DNA of 64,000 nucleotides. Origin: Sinomonas mesophila (GTDB lineage Bacteria; Actinomycetota; Actinomycetes; Actinomycetales; Micrococcaceae). The notes under the pieces are model-generated. The model saw nothing but the letters and a program-made list of their open reading frames with translations, did not search any database and was not told the DNA's origin. The stretch covers positions 124,001-188,000 of the forward strand of contig NZ_MTIC01000003.1 of assembly GCF_001999765.1 (NCBI RefSeq), read 5' to 3'. This document shows, piece by piece, positions 55,739-63,979 of this stretch (positions are counted from its first letter, which is position 1; each line of letters starts with the position of its first letter). A program made the translations under genes and the position numbers.

Positions 55739-55769
55739 TGCGTCTGGCAGGGGCGAGCTGGGCCTGCGC

Positions 55770-56402
55770 TCAGCGGCGCACGGCCAGCAGCAGCCCGTCG
55801 CCCGTGGGCAGGATCGAGACGGAGACCCGCTCGTCGGCGCGCAGGGACCGGTGGAGGTTCCGCAGGCCCGCCGTCGTCGGCTCGCGGTAGGCCGGATTCG
55901 AGACCCGGTCACGGTCGAGGGCGTCGTTGAGCACGAGCAGCCCGCCCGGGCGCAGGAGGCGCACGGCCTGCTCGGCGTAGGCGGCGGCGTTGGCCTTGTC
56001 CGCGTCCACGAGCACGAGATCGTAGGCCCGGTCGGTCAGTCGCGGGAGCACCTCGGCGGCGCGGCCCGTGATGGCCCGGATCCGGCTCGAGGGCACGCCC
56101 GCCTCGGCGAAGGCCGTCCGCGCGGCCTTGAGGTGCTCGACGTCCCGGTCGATCGTCGTCAGGACCGCGTTCGGCGCGAGGCCGCGCAGGAGGCACACCC
56201 CCGAGACGCCGGTGCCGGTGCCGATCTCGACGGCCGTGTGAGCCTTCGCGGCGGCGGCCAGGACCGTCAGCGCCGCCCCCACGCCGGGGCTCACGGGCGT
56301 CACCCCGAGCTCGAAGGAACGCTCGCGCGCACGGGCCAGCACGTCGTCCTCCGCGGCGAATCCCTCGGCGTAGGACCAGCTGCTGGACTTCTCGGAGGTC
56401 AT
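55770..56402 (-). CDS. SAM-dependent O-methyltransferase
   Basis: A 211-residue class I methyltransferase of the catechol-O-methyltransferase-like family. The SAM-binding glycine loop is VEIGTGTGVSGVCLLRGL, the acidic ribose ligand ends TTIDRD, and the metal-binding segment is LVLVDADKANAAAY followed by LRPGGLLVLNDAL. Position next to sigE matches mycobacterial Rv1220c. ATG 56402 was chosen; a -10-like GATAGG lies about 35 nt upstream. It is divergent from sigE. Acceptor unknown. Confidence 0.9.
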   Translation of the reverse strand: MTSEKSSSWSYAEGFAAEDDVLARARERSFELGVTPVSPGVGAALTVLAAAAKAHTAVEIGTGTGVSGVCLLRGLAPNAVLTTIDRDVEHLKAARTAFAEAGVPSSRIRAITGRAAEVLPRLTDRAYDLVLVDADKANAAAYAEQAVRLLRPGGLLVLNDALDRDRVSNPAYREPTTAGLRNLHRSLRADERVSVSILPTGDGLLLAVRR

Positions 56403-56583
56403 GGGTGCGCTTTCGTCGTGGGGTGGGCTGATCAAGCCTATCGCCTCGCGCCCCGCGGCCTGGGGTACGCCTTCGGCGGAACAGACAGGCAAATCCCAGA
56501 CAAGACTGGCAGACTGGGGCTTCTAGTGGCCCGCTGTCACCGGCGGGCCCCACCGAGCGAGCGAAGGCAGGTGTGTGGACGTG

Positions 56584-57198
56584 ATGGCTGGATCTGCTGC
56601 GGCCACCGAGGCACCCTACGAGACCACCGAGGCGTGGGTTCCGCCGACGTGGGAAGAAGTCGTGGCACAGCACTCCGCGAAGGTCTACCGCCTCGCCTAC
56701 CGCCTCACGGGCAACCAGCACGACGCCGAGGACCTCACCCAGGAGGTGTTCGTGCGCGTCTTCCGCTCCCTCGAGAACTTCAAGCCCGGCACGCTCGACG
56801 GCTGGCTGCACCGCATCACGACAAACCTCTTCCTCGATCAGGCCCGCCGCCGGAGCCGCATCCGCTTCGACGCGCTCGCCGACGACGCCGAGGCCCGCCT
56901 CGCCGGCCGGGAGCCGGGCCCCGAGCGCAGCTACGAGATGAACAACCTGGACCTCGACGTCCAGGCCGCCCTCGAGGAGCTCCCGCCGGACTTCCGCGCC
57001 GCCGTCGTCCTGTGCGACCTCGAGGGGCTCTCCTACGACGAGGTCGCCGACGCCCTCGGCGTCAAGCTCGGGACAGTGCGCAGCCGCATCCACCGCGGCC
57101 GCACGCTCCTGCGGGAGAAGCTGGCCCACCGGGACCCCCGCCGCGGGTCCGCGAAGAAGCGCCTCGCGCTTCCGCGCGTCGCCCGCGGGCTACGCTAG
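56584..57198 (+). CDS. sigE: ECF sigma factor SigE
   Basis: A 204-residue extracytoplasmic-function sigma factor. Region 2 is [57 protein letters not shown] (the -10-recognition part). Region 4 is [51 protein letters not shown]. Its place next to an O-methyltransferase and ahead of an anti-sigma factor and tatB is the conserved sigE locus, controlling envelope stress genes. Start is ATG 56584; GTG 56581 or 56575 is possible with AAGGCAGG upstream. Confidence 0.93.
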   Translation: MAGSAAATEAPYETTEAWVPPTWEEVVAQHSAKVYRLAYRLTGNQHDAEDLTQEVFVRVFRSLENFKPGTLDGWLHRITTNLFLDQARRRSRIRFDALADDAEARLAGREPGPERSYEMNNLDLDVQAALEELPPDFRAAVVLCDLEGLSYDEVADALGVKLGTVRSRIHRGRTLLREKLAHRDPRRGSAKKRLALPRVARGLR

Positions 57199-57206
57199 GA
57201 GGGGCC

Positions 57207-57752
57207 TTGGGTGCGTCCCGCTGGCCCGGCCTACGCCGGGAGAGCCACCCCGCCACGCCCGAGCACGTGCACTCCTGCCCCGAATGCCGGGGCAGGCTGG
57301 AGGCGCGCCGCCGCTATCTCGCCGCCCTGCGCGAGGCCGACATCCCGCGGGCGAGCAGCTGCCTTCAGGAACGTCTCCTGCGCCAGACCCAGCACTTGGC
57401 CGCCCAGGCCGAGCTCGCCGAGGCCTCGGTGCAGCGCCGGAGCACGGGCGCCCTGCGCGCGGGCCTGTCGGTGCTCGCCGGGACCGCGGCCGCCGTCGCG
57501 GCCCTGGCCGTGACCGCCTACGGCGTCGCGGGGGACCCGCCCGCGCGGGGGTCGCTGAAGGGTACCGAGGCGTCCTTCGTCGTGGCCTCGTCCTCGCTCG
57601 CGCGCGTCGGCGTCGCCGACGGCGGGGCGGGCGCCCAGGCCGCGGGGGGACCGGCCGCCTCCGCCGGGGCCGGAGCGCCGCTCCTCGAGGACCCGGTCGA
57701 GCGCATCGGGCGGGGCCTGCGGATCGTCTTCGGGGCCTCGTGCCGCCCGTGA
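57207..57752 (+). CDS. rseA: Zinc-type anti-sigma factor (RseA-like)
   Basis: A 181-residue protein beginning at TTG 57207. AGGAGG at 57197-57202 overlaps the sigE stop, so it is translationally coupled to sigE. The ZAS motif H-x3-C-x2-C is at residues 20-27 (HVHSCPEC). A helical region that would cap the sigma factor follows, then a hydrophobic segment (about 78-105, LRAGLSVLAGTAAAVAALAVTAYGVAG) that may anchor it in the membrane, and an Ala/Gly-rich tail. It should bind and silence SigE until envelope or redox stress. The rare TTG start makes it easy to miss. Confidence 0.82.
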   Translation: MGASRWPGLRRESHPATPEHVHSCPECRGRLEARRRYLAALREADIPRASSCLQERLLRQTQHLAAQAELAEASVQRRSTGALRAGLSVLAGTAAAVAALAVTAYGVAGDPPARGSLKGTEASFVVASSSLARVGVADGGAGAQAAGGPAASAGAGAPLLEDPVERIGRGLRIVFGASCRP

Positions 57753-57809
57753 TGACGGCGGTCCCGGGGGAATCGCCCGCGCGCGCGGGCAGGCGGTAGT
57801 GTTGCACGC

Positions 57810-58205
57810 GTGTTCGGAATCAACGGCCCCGAGTTCATCCTCTTGCTGGTCATCGGCATCCTCGTGATCGGCCCCCAGCGGCTGCCCGAATACACCCAGA
57901 AGCTCACCAACATCGTCAAGGAGCTGCGCCGCATGGCGACCGGGGCGAGGGAGCAGCTCAAGGAGGAGACCGGCGTCGACCTCAACGAGGTGGACTGGCG
58001 CAAGTACGACCCCCGGCAGTACGACCCGCGGAAGATCATCCGCGAGGCGCTCCTCGAGGAGTCGCCCGCGCCGGCCACGGTCGCGGCGGGCGCCGCAGCC
58101 ACGTCCTCCGCGGCGGCAGCCCAGACTCCGCCGCCGGCCCCCGAACGCCGGATCGAGCGGCTCGAGGCGGGGGAGCGCGCCCCCTTCGACACCGAGGCGA
58201 CCTGA
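57810..58205 (+). CDS. tatB: Sec-independent protein translocase subunit TatB
   Basis: A 131-residue TatB. The N-terminal helix FGINGPEFILLLVIGILVIGPQRLPEY holds the conserved Glu and Gly-Pro hinge. An amphipathic helix follows (TQKLTNIVKELRRMATGAREQLKEE), then a conserved EVDWRKYDPRQYDPRKIIREAL segment seen in actinobacterial TatB, and a Pro/Ala-rich tail. It receives folded, twin-arginine-signal proteins with TatC. GTG 57810 has TAGTGT (57797-57802) 7 nt upstream. In mycobacteria an htrA protease gene separates the anti-sigma gene and tatB; here it is absent. Confidence 0.93.
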   Translation: MFGINGPEFILLLVIGILVIGPQRLPEYTQKLTNIVKELRRMATGAREQLKEETGVDLNEVDWRKYDPRQYDPRKIIREALLEESPAPATVAAGAAATSSAAAAQTPPPAPERRIERLEAGERAPFDTEAT

Positions 58206-58225
58206 GCGTCCCCTTCCCGGGACGC
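58206..58225. terminator. Hairpin between tatB and mrp
   Basis: GCGTCCC and GGGACGC arms with a 6-nt loop start at the base after the tatB stop and end 4 bp before the mrp stop on the other strand. A compact bidirectional terminator is likely. Confidence 0.65.
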
Positions 58226-58229
58226 GGGG

Positions 58230-59348
58230 CTACGCGACCGGGGTGACCCCCAGGCTCCGGCCGGCGAGGCCGCGCGGCTGTGCCGCGAGCCGGTCCGCGA
58301 TGGCACGGAGCGCGGCGGCCGACGGAGAGTCCGGGCGCGAGAGCACGATCGGGACCCCGGCATCGCCGCCCTCGCGGAGAGCGACGTCGAGCGGCACCTG
58401 GCCGAGGAGCTCGACAGGCGCACCGAGCGAGGCCGAGAGCCGCTCCGCGACCCTTGCCCCGCCGCCCGAGCCGAACACCTCCATGACCGTTCCGTCCGGC
58501 AGGATCAGGCCGGACATGTTCTCGATGACTCCCGCCACCCGCTGGCCGGTCTGCGCTGAGACCGAGCCGGCGCGCTCCGCGACGTCGGCCGCGGCGGCCT
58601 GCGGGGTCGTGACGACGAGCAGCTGCGCGTTCGGCAGGAGCTGCGAGACGGAGATTGCGACGTCGCCCGTGCCCGGCGGGAGGTCGAGGAAGAGGACGTC
58701 CAGGTCCCCGAAGTACACGTCACCGAGGAACTGCTCGAGCGCCCGGTGCAGCATGGGGCCGCGCCACGCGACCGGCTGGTTCCCCTGCACGAACATGCCG
58801 ATCGAGATGACCTTCACGTCGTGGGCCACGGGCGGCAGGATCATGTCGTCCACGCGCGTGGGCGAGCCCGTGACGCCGAGGAGCGCCGGGACGGAGAAGC
58901 CGTGCACGTCCGCGTCGACGATGCCGACGCGCAGCCCGCGCGAGGCGAGCTCGGACGCAAGGTTGACCGTGACCGAGGACTTGCCCACGCCGCCCTTGCC
59001 GCTCGCCACGGCGTAGACCTTCGTGAGCGAGTCTGGCCGGCTGAACGGGATGCCGCGCTCGGGCCGCAGGCGGTCCTTGAGCTCCTGTCGCTGCTCGGGG
59101 GTCATGACGTCGAGCACGACGGCGGTCTCCTCCACCCCGGGCACGCGTCCCAGGGCTGCGCGCACGTCCGCGTCGATGGTCCCGCGCAGGGGGCAGCCGG
59201 CGATGGTGAGCAAGACGCGGACGGTGACCGTGCCGCCGTCGGCCGTGACGTCCTCGAGCATGCCGAGCTCGTCGATCGGGCGGCGCAGCTCCGGGTCGTT
59301 GACGGTGTGCAGGGCGGCGCGGACGGCCGCGAGGTCGACCGGGCTCAC
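58230..59348 (-). CDS. mrp: Mrp/NBP35-family Fe-S cluster carrier ATPase
   Basis: A 372-residue P-loop ATPase implicated in Fe-S cluster delivery. An N-terminal DUF59/MIP18 domain (about 1-90; VNDPELRRPIDELGM, IAGCPLRGTIDADV) precedes the deviant Walker A KGGVGKS (118-124), VDADVHGFSVPALLG and FLDLPPGTGDVAISV. The stretch after ENMSG reads LILPDG, so the CPxC found there in many homologues is absent. The GTG start overlaps the DUF1003 gene's stop by 4 bp. It is part of a three-gene operon with DUF1003 and the MgtE-N protein. Confidence 0.93.
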   Translation of the reverse strand: MSPVDLAAVRAALHTVNDPELRRPIDELGMLEDVTADGGTVTVRVLLTIAGCPLRGTIDADVRAALGRVPGVEETAVVLDVMTPEQRQELKDRLRPERGIPFSRPDSLTKVYAVASGKGGVGKSSVTVNLASELASRGLRVGIVDADVHGFSVPALLGVTGSPTRVDDMILPPVAHDVKVISIGMFVQGNQPVAWRGPMLHRALEQFLGDVYFGDLDVLFLDLPPGTGDVAISVSQLLPNAQLLVVTTPQAAAADVAERAGSVSAQTGQRVAGVIENMSGLILPDGTVMEVFGSGGGARVAERLSASLGAPVELLGQVPLDVALREGGDAGVPIVLSRPDSPSAAALRAIADRLAAQPRGLAGRSLGVTPVA

Positions 59349-59968
59349 GCCTCGCCCTCCGTGGCCGGGGCGGCAGGCTCGGGGGCGTCCGCCGCCTTGA
59401 CCTTGGGGATCTGCTGCGTGCGCGGGGGCCGGCTCTTCTTGTCCTTGCGCCGCTTGGGCGGGGCCTCGCCCACGGTCTCCTCCTGCTCGGTGAGCTCCTC
59501 GAGCATCGAGCGCAGCTCGGCGCGGACGAAGTCGCGGGTCGCGACCTCGCGCAGGGACAGGCGCAGGGACGCGAGCTCGCGCGTGAGGTATTCGGTGTCG
59601 GCAAGGCTGCGCTCGTTGCGCGTACGGTCCTGCTCGATCGTGACGCGGTCGCGGTCGTCCTGCCGGTTCTGGGCGAGCAGGATGAGCGGGGCTGCGTAGG
59701 AGGCCTGGAGCGAGAGCAGCAGGGTCAGGAGCGTGTAGTTCAGCGCCCTCGGGTCGAACTGGAGGTTCTCGGGGCCCCACGTGTTCCAGGCGAGCCACGC
59801 GATGCAGAAGAGCGTCATGTAGAAGAGGAACTGCGGGGTGCCCATGTAGCGGGCGAAGCGCTCTGCGAAGCGGCCGAAGGCGTCCGGGTCCGGGTTGAAC
59901 CGCGGCATGAACCTCCCGCGCTGCTCGAGAGGGGTGTCCAGACCGGGCAGCTTGCGGGGTTCAGCCAA
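59345..59968 (-). CDS. DUF1003 membrane protein
   Basis: A 207-residue protein with two membrane helices (FLFYMTLFCIAWLAWNTW and NYTLLTLLLSLQASYAAPLILLAQNRQ). A coiled-coil cytoplasmic region follows (DRDRVTIEQDRTRNERSLADTEYLTRELASLRLSLRE), then a Lys/Pro-rich tail. The FAERFARYMGTPQFLFYMTLFC...APLILLAQNRQDDRDR pattern is the DUF1003 family. Function unknown. It overlaps both neighbours (mrp and the MgtE-N gene), so all three are one operon. The pairing with an MgtE-N protein suggests a role in divalent cation handling. Confidence 0.88.
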   Translation of the reverse strand: MAEPRKLPGLDTPLEQRGRFMPRFNPDPDAFGRFAERFARYMGTPQFLFYMTLFCIAWLAWNTWGPENLQFDPRALNYTLLTLLLSLQASYAAPLILLAQNRQDDRDRVTIEQDRTRNERSLADTEYLTRELASLRLSLREVATRDFVRAELRSMLEELTEQEETVGEAPPKRRKDKKSRPPRTQQIPKVKAADAPEPAAPATEGEA

Positions 59969-61262
59969 AGCGTCCTCCGAACTTCTTCAGCGGTTCGCCG
60001 TCCTCGTGCACACGCCAGTCGTCCGGCAGGAGGTGGTCGAGGAGGTCGTCAACAGTCACCGCCCCCACGAGGCGGCCATCGGGGTTGACGACGGCGACGG
60101 CGTTCAGGTTGTACTGGGCCATGGTCCGGGCGACCTCGCTGATCGAGTCGAGGTCCCGCATCGGCTCGAGGGCCTTGTCCACGATCGTACCGAGCTGCTC
60201 TGGGGGCGCGGCGCGCAGGAGCTGCTGGATGTGGACGGTCCCGAGGTAGCGGCCGGTCGGCGTCTCGAGCGGGGGGCGGCAGATGAAGATGGCCGAGGCG
60301 AGGGCGGGGCTCAGCTCCTCGCGGCGGACGTGGGCGAGGGCCTCGGCGACGGTCGCCTCCGGCGGGAGGATCACGGGCACAGGCGTCATGACCGAGCCAG
60401 CGGTGCCCTCGTCGTACTGCAGGAGGCGGCGCACGTCCTCCGCCTCTTCGGGCTCCATGAGCTGGAGGAGCTCCTCGGCCTTCTCGGCGGGGAGGTCGGC
60501 GAGGAGGTCGGCGGCGTCGTCCGGGTCCATCTCCTCGAGGACGTCGGCGGCCCGCTCGAGGTCGAGGGAGGAGAGGATCTCGACCTGGTCGTCCTCGGGG
60601 AGCTCCTGGAGGACATCGGCGAGCCGCTCGTCCTGGAGCTCGGAGACCACCTCGAGGCGCCGCGCGTCGCTCATCTCCTGCATCGCGTCGGCGAAGTCGG
60701 CGGGCTTGAGGTCGTCGTGGGTCGCGAGGAACTGGGCCGCGCCGCGCACCTGGCCGATCCCGTAGCGCGTGTCCTCCCAGTCGACGAGCTGCGCGGGGCC
60801 GCGGCGCAGGCCGCGGAAGCTGCGCCCCTCAGGCGCCCGCCGCACGAAGAGCTTGCTCACGAGCCAGTCGCCGTTGCGCTGCTGGTCCATCGCGAGGTCC
60901 TCGATGATGGCCTCGCCGCCATCCCCGGCGCCGTCCGCTGTGCCGTCCTCTACGAGGGTGACCCGCCGGTCGAAGATGTCCCCGAGCACGAGCTGCTCGG
61001 CGCCGCGCTGCTCGAAGCGGCGGAGGTTGATGAGGCCCGTCGTAATGATCTGGGACTGGTCCATGCTCGTCACGCGGGTCATCGGGACGAAGACTCGGCG
61101 CTTGCCGGGGACCTCGACGACGATGCCGACGGCCTGGGGCGGCCGCTGGCCGCGGGAGATGACGACGACGTCGCGAAGCCGCCCCACACGGTCGCCCACC
61201 GGGTCGAACACGTCGAGGCCGAGCAGCCTGGCGACGAAGACGCGCGCGGGGTTCGAACTCAC
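59961..61262 (-). CDS. MgtE N-domain/CBS protein without a channel domain
   Basis: A 433-residue soluble protein. An N-terminal PRC-barrel-like part (VFDPVGDRVGRLRDVVVISRG) is followed by MgtE intracellular N-domain repeats (ELQDERLADVLQELPEDDQVEILSSLDLERAADVLEEMDPDDAADLLADLPAEKAEELLQLM). A CBS pair comes last (MTPVPVILPPEATVAEALAHV and AQYNLNAVAVVNPDGRLVGAVTVDDLLDHL). True MgtE has five C-terminal membrane helices; none is present here. It resembles mycobacterial Rv1232c. Likely a Mg2+-sensing regulator, by inference. First gene of the operon leading to mrp. Confidence 0.88.
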   Translation of the reverse strand: MSSNPARVFVARLLGLDVFDPVGDRVGRLRDVVVISRGQRPPQAVGIVVEVPGKRRVFVPMTRVTSMDQSQIITTGLINLRRFEQRGAEQLVLGDIFDRRVTLVEDGTADGAGDGGEAIIEDLAMDQQRNGDWLVSKLFVRRAPEGRSFRGLRRGPAQLVDWEDTRYGIGQVRGAAQFLATHDDLKPADFADAMQEMSDARRLEVVSELQDERLADVLQELPEDDQVEILSSLDLERAADVLEEMDPDDAADLLADLPAEKAEELLQLMEPEEAEDVRRLLQYDEGTAGSVMTPVPVILPPEATVAEALAHVRREELSPALASAIFICRPPLETPTGRYLGTVHIQQLLRAAPPEQLGTIVDKALEPMRDLDSISEVARTMAQYNLNAVAVVNPDGRLVGAVTVDDLLDHLLPDDWRVHEDGEPLKKFGGRFG

Positions 61263-61349
61263 GCTGTCTAGGCTACTCCAGCGCCGGAGTTCTGCTCACT
61301 CTGAGCTGAAACCGGCGCCGCACACAGGCTCGCGGGTAAGAATAGTGGC

Positions 61350-62306
61350 ATGTCCAACATGTTCGGTTCTTCGAAGCCTCTCGATGAGGCCCGGTCCCTC
61401 CCGCAAGGGGAGACGGTCGGGTCCTACATCTCATACCTCGATGCGCAGAAGGCCGTGGACTACCTGGCTGACCAGCAATTCCCGGTCGAGCTCGTCGCGA
61501 TCGTCGGGAACGACCTCAAGCTCGTCGAGCGGGTCACGGGACGGCTGAGCTATCCGCGCGTGGCCCTCAACGGTGCTCTGAGCGGCATGTGGTTCGGCCT
61601 GTTCGTGGGCGTGCTGCTCTCCTTCTTCACGCCGAACGGCAGCTACTTCTCGATCATCACCTCCGTGCTCATGGGCGCGGCGTTCTTCATGCTCTTCGGC
61701 ATCGTCACGTACGCCATGCAGCGAGGCAAGCGCGACTTCACCTCGACGAGCCAGGTCGTGGCCAGCAGCTACGACGTCGTCGTGGGCCACGAGGTCGCGC
61801 ACGACGCGCGGCGCCTCCTGTCCCAGCTGCCGATCGGCCAGGGCAGCGCGGGGCAGGGCTGGGGCCACAGCCCGTCGGGATATGGCCAGTCCGGCTACGG
61901 CCAGTCCGGCTACGGCCAGGGCTGGGGCCAGTCGGGCTACGGCCAGCCCGGGCAGGGCACCGCAGACCAGGGGCATGGCCAGGCCGAGCCGTGGCATCCG
62001 CAGGAGCCCGAGCCCAAGCGCCCCGCGGGGTGGTCCGACCCGTACGGGGTCACCGCGGGCGAGGAGCACGTGCCCGGACAGCCTGAGGGCGCGCCGCCGG
62101 CGCCGCCCGCACACGCTTCGGGCAGCCGCTACCCGGACCTGCCCGACGGACGCCCGCAGTACGGGGTGCGCGTCGAGCCCGCCCAGCAGGCTCGCGCCCG
62201 CGAGCAGGAGCACGCGCCGCACGAGGAGGCGACACACGCGCCCGAGCAGGGCCCGGGGCAGGCGGCGGAGCACAAGCACGACGACGACACGCACCGGGGC
62301 GCCTGA
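61350..62306 (+). CDS. Membrane protein with general-stress (GSP17M) domain and YGQ-repeat tail
   Basis: A 318-residue protein. The N-terminal domain (GSYISYLDAQKAVDYLADQQFPVELVAIVGNDLKLVERVTGRLSYPRVALNGALSGMWFGLFVGVLLSFF) is of the GSP17M/general stress type, with two membrane helices (the second is ITSVLMGAAFFMLFGIVTYAM). From about residue 170 the protein is low-complexity: SGYGQ repeats, then a Pro/Glu/His-rich stretch of over 100 residues. ATG 61350 is preceded by AAGAAT 6 nt upstream. Divergent from the MgtE-N operon. Function unknown; the tail may mediate self-association. Confidence 0.8.
   Translation: MSNMFGSSKPLDEARSLPQGETVGSYISYLDAQKAVDYLADQQFPVELVAIVGNDLKLVERVTGRLSYPRVALNGALSGMWFGLFVGVLLSFFTPNGSYFSIITSVLMGAAFFMLFGIVTYAMQRGKRDFTSTSQVVASSYDVVVGHEVAHDARRLLSQLPIGQGSAGQGWGHSPSGYGQSGYGQSGYGQGWGQSGYGQPGQGTADQGHGQAEPWHPQEPEPKRPAGWSDPYGVTAGEEHVPGQPEGAPPAPPAHASGSRYPDLPDGRPQYGVRVEPAQQARAREQEHAPHEEATHAPEQGPGQAAEHKHDDDTHRGA
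61875..61946 (+). repeat. 15-bp repeats encoding SGYGQ
   Basis: Four 15-bp units (61875, 61890, 61905, 61932) encode S-G-Y-G-Q; units 2 and 3 are identical. A 12-bp unit encoding GWGQ lies between the third and fourth. Confidence 0.85.
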
Positions 62307-62322
62307 CCCCGCCGACCACACC

Positions 62323-62385
62323 AAACGCCGCATCGCAACACGCTGGAATCCGGAGATCTTTTCGGCATGTTGCGATGCGGCGTTT
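62323..62385. terminator. Long bidirectional hairpin after the YGQ-repeat gene
   Basis: An 18-bp perfect inverted repeat (AAACGCCGCATCGCAACA at 62323-62340, complement at 62368-62385) with a 27-nt loop lies between two convergent genes. The stem ends in TTT on one strand and also on the other, so each direction has a short T run. Confidence 0.8.
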
Positions 62386-62404
62386 GAGGATGGGGCCGGG
62401 GCCG

Positions 62405-63979
62405 TTAGCGCAGGGACGCCATCCAGGCCTCGACGTCCTCAGGCGTGCGGGGCAGGGCAGCGCTGAGGTTGACCGGGCCGTCCTCCGTCATGAGGACGTC
62501 GTCCTCGATGCGCACGCCGATGCCCCGATACTCCTCGGGGATCGCGAGATCCTCGGCCTTGAAGTACAGCCCGGGCTCGATCGTGAACACCATGCCGGGG
62601 GCGAGCTCGCCGTCGAGGTAGAGCTCGCGGCGGGCCTGCGCACAGTCGTGCACGTCGAGGCCGAGGTGGTGGCTCGTGCCATGGGGCATCCACCGGCGAT
62701 GCTGCTGGCCCTCTTCCGAGAGCGCCTCGGACGCGGGGACCGGGAGCAGACCCCACTCCTCGAGCCGCGCCGCGAGGACCTCCATCGCGGCAGCGTGGAC
62801 CTGTCGGAACTTAGCTCCCGGGCGCGCGGCGGCGAAGGCCGCGTCGGCGGCGTCGAGCACGGCCCGGTAGATCCGCCGCTGGACCTCCGAGAAGGTCCCG
62901 CTCACCGGGAGCGTGCGCGTGACGTCCGCGGTGTAGAGGGACTCGGCCTCGACGCCCGCGTCGACGAGGAGGAGCTCCCCCTCGTGGACCGCGCCGCTGT
63001 TGCGGATCCAGTGCAGCACCGTGGCGTTGTTCCCGGACGCGGCGATCGTGTCGTACCCGAGGTCGTTGCCCTCCTCGCGGGCCTTGGCGAAGAACGCCGC
63101 CTCGACCACGCGCTCGCCCCGGCGGTGTGCGACGGCGCGGGGGAGGGCACGGACGATCTCCTCGAAGCCCTTGGCCGTCGCCGCGACGGCGGTGCGCAGC
63201 TGCTCGACCTCCCACTCGTCCTTGACGAGGCGCAGCTCGGACAGGGCCTCGGCGAGTTGGTCGTCGAGCGCGTCGTAGACGCTCAGGTCGAGTGACTCCG
63301 GATCCTGCGCCGTGTTGTACCGGGCCGTGTCCACGAGCGCGTCGAGGTTCTCGTCGACCTTGCGCACGAGCCGGACCGAGATCCCGCCGATCTCGGTCGC
63401 GCCCACGCCCTTCGTCACGGCGACCTCGAGCCCGTCGATGTGCGCCGTCGGCAGGCCGAGGCGGGCCTCGAGCTCGGCTAGCGTCGGGCGGGCGCCGACC
63501 CAGAACTCGCCCGAGCGGGGATCGGCGTAGAACTGCGCGGAGTCGCGGCCGGCGAGCGGGCGGAAGTAGAGCGTCGCGGTGTGCTGCCCGCCGTCGTCGC
63601 CCGTGCCGGCGTCGGCAGGCTCGAGGACGAGCACGGCGTCGGGCTCATGGTCGAGGCCAAGGCCCGTGAGGTGCGCGAAGGCCGAGTGTGGGCGGAAGCG
63701 GTAGTCCGTGTCGTTCGAGCGGACCTTGAGCGGACCGGCGGGGACGATGAGCCGCTCGCCGGGGAAGCGCTCGGAGATGGCACGGCGGCGCCGGGCGGCG
63801 TGGTCCGCGACGGCGTCGCGCGGCGGGAGCGTCGTGTCCGCGGGCGCCCAGTGCGAGGCCATGAACGCCTTGAACGCATCCGACGACGGCCGCTGCGACC
63901 GGTTCGTGGCGCGCTCCTCGAGCGGCTGGGACCCAGGGGTGGCTTCCGTGAACTCCTCGGCGGGATCTGAAACAGTCAC
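62405..63979 (-). CDS. pepP: Xaa-Pro aminopeptidase (M24B)
   Basis: A 524-residue pita-bread metalloprotease removing N-terminal residues before proline. The N-terminal creatinase-like domain (ISERFPGERLIVPAGPLKVRSNDTDYRFRPHSAFAHLTGL) is followed by the catalytic domain. Its metal ligands lie in LLLVDAGVEAESLYTADVTRTLPV (two Asp), HGTSHHLGLDVHD (His), FTIEPGLYF (Glu) and GIGVRIEDDVLM (Glu). The first 40 residues are a non-conserved extension. GTG 63979 has AACAAT 6 nt upstream (63986-63991, complementary strand), suggesting a leaderless mRNA. It may process peptides brought in by the importers in this window. Confidence 0.95.
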   Translation of the reverse strand: MTVSDPAEEFTEATPGSQPLEERATNRSQRPSSDAFKAFMASHWAPADTTLPPRDAVADHAARRRRAISERFPGERLIVPAGPLKVRSNDTDYRFRPHSAFAHLTGLGLDHEPDAVLVLEPADAGTGDDGGQHTATLYFRPLAGRDSAQFYADPRSGEFWVGARPTLAELEARLGLPTAHIDGLEVAVTKGVGATEIGGISVRLVRKVDENLDALVDTARYNTAQDPESLDLSVYDALDDQLAEALSELRLVKDEWEVEQLRTAVAATAKGFEEIVRALPRAVAHRRGERVVEAAFFAKAREEGNDLGYDTIAASGNNATVLHWIRNSGAVHEGELLLVDAGVEAESLYTADVTRTLPVSGTFSEVQRRIYRAVLDAADAAFAAARPGAKFRQVHAAAMEVLAARLEEWGLLPVPASEALSEEGQQHRRWMPHGTSHHLGLDVHDCAQARRELYLDGELAPGMVFTIEPGLYFKAEDLAIPEEYRGIGVRIEDDVLMTEDGPVNLSAALPRTPEDVEAWMASLR

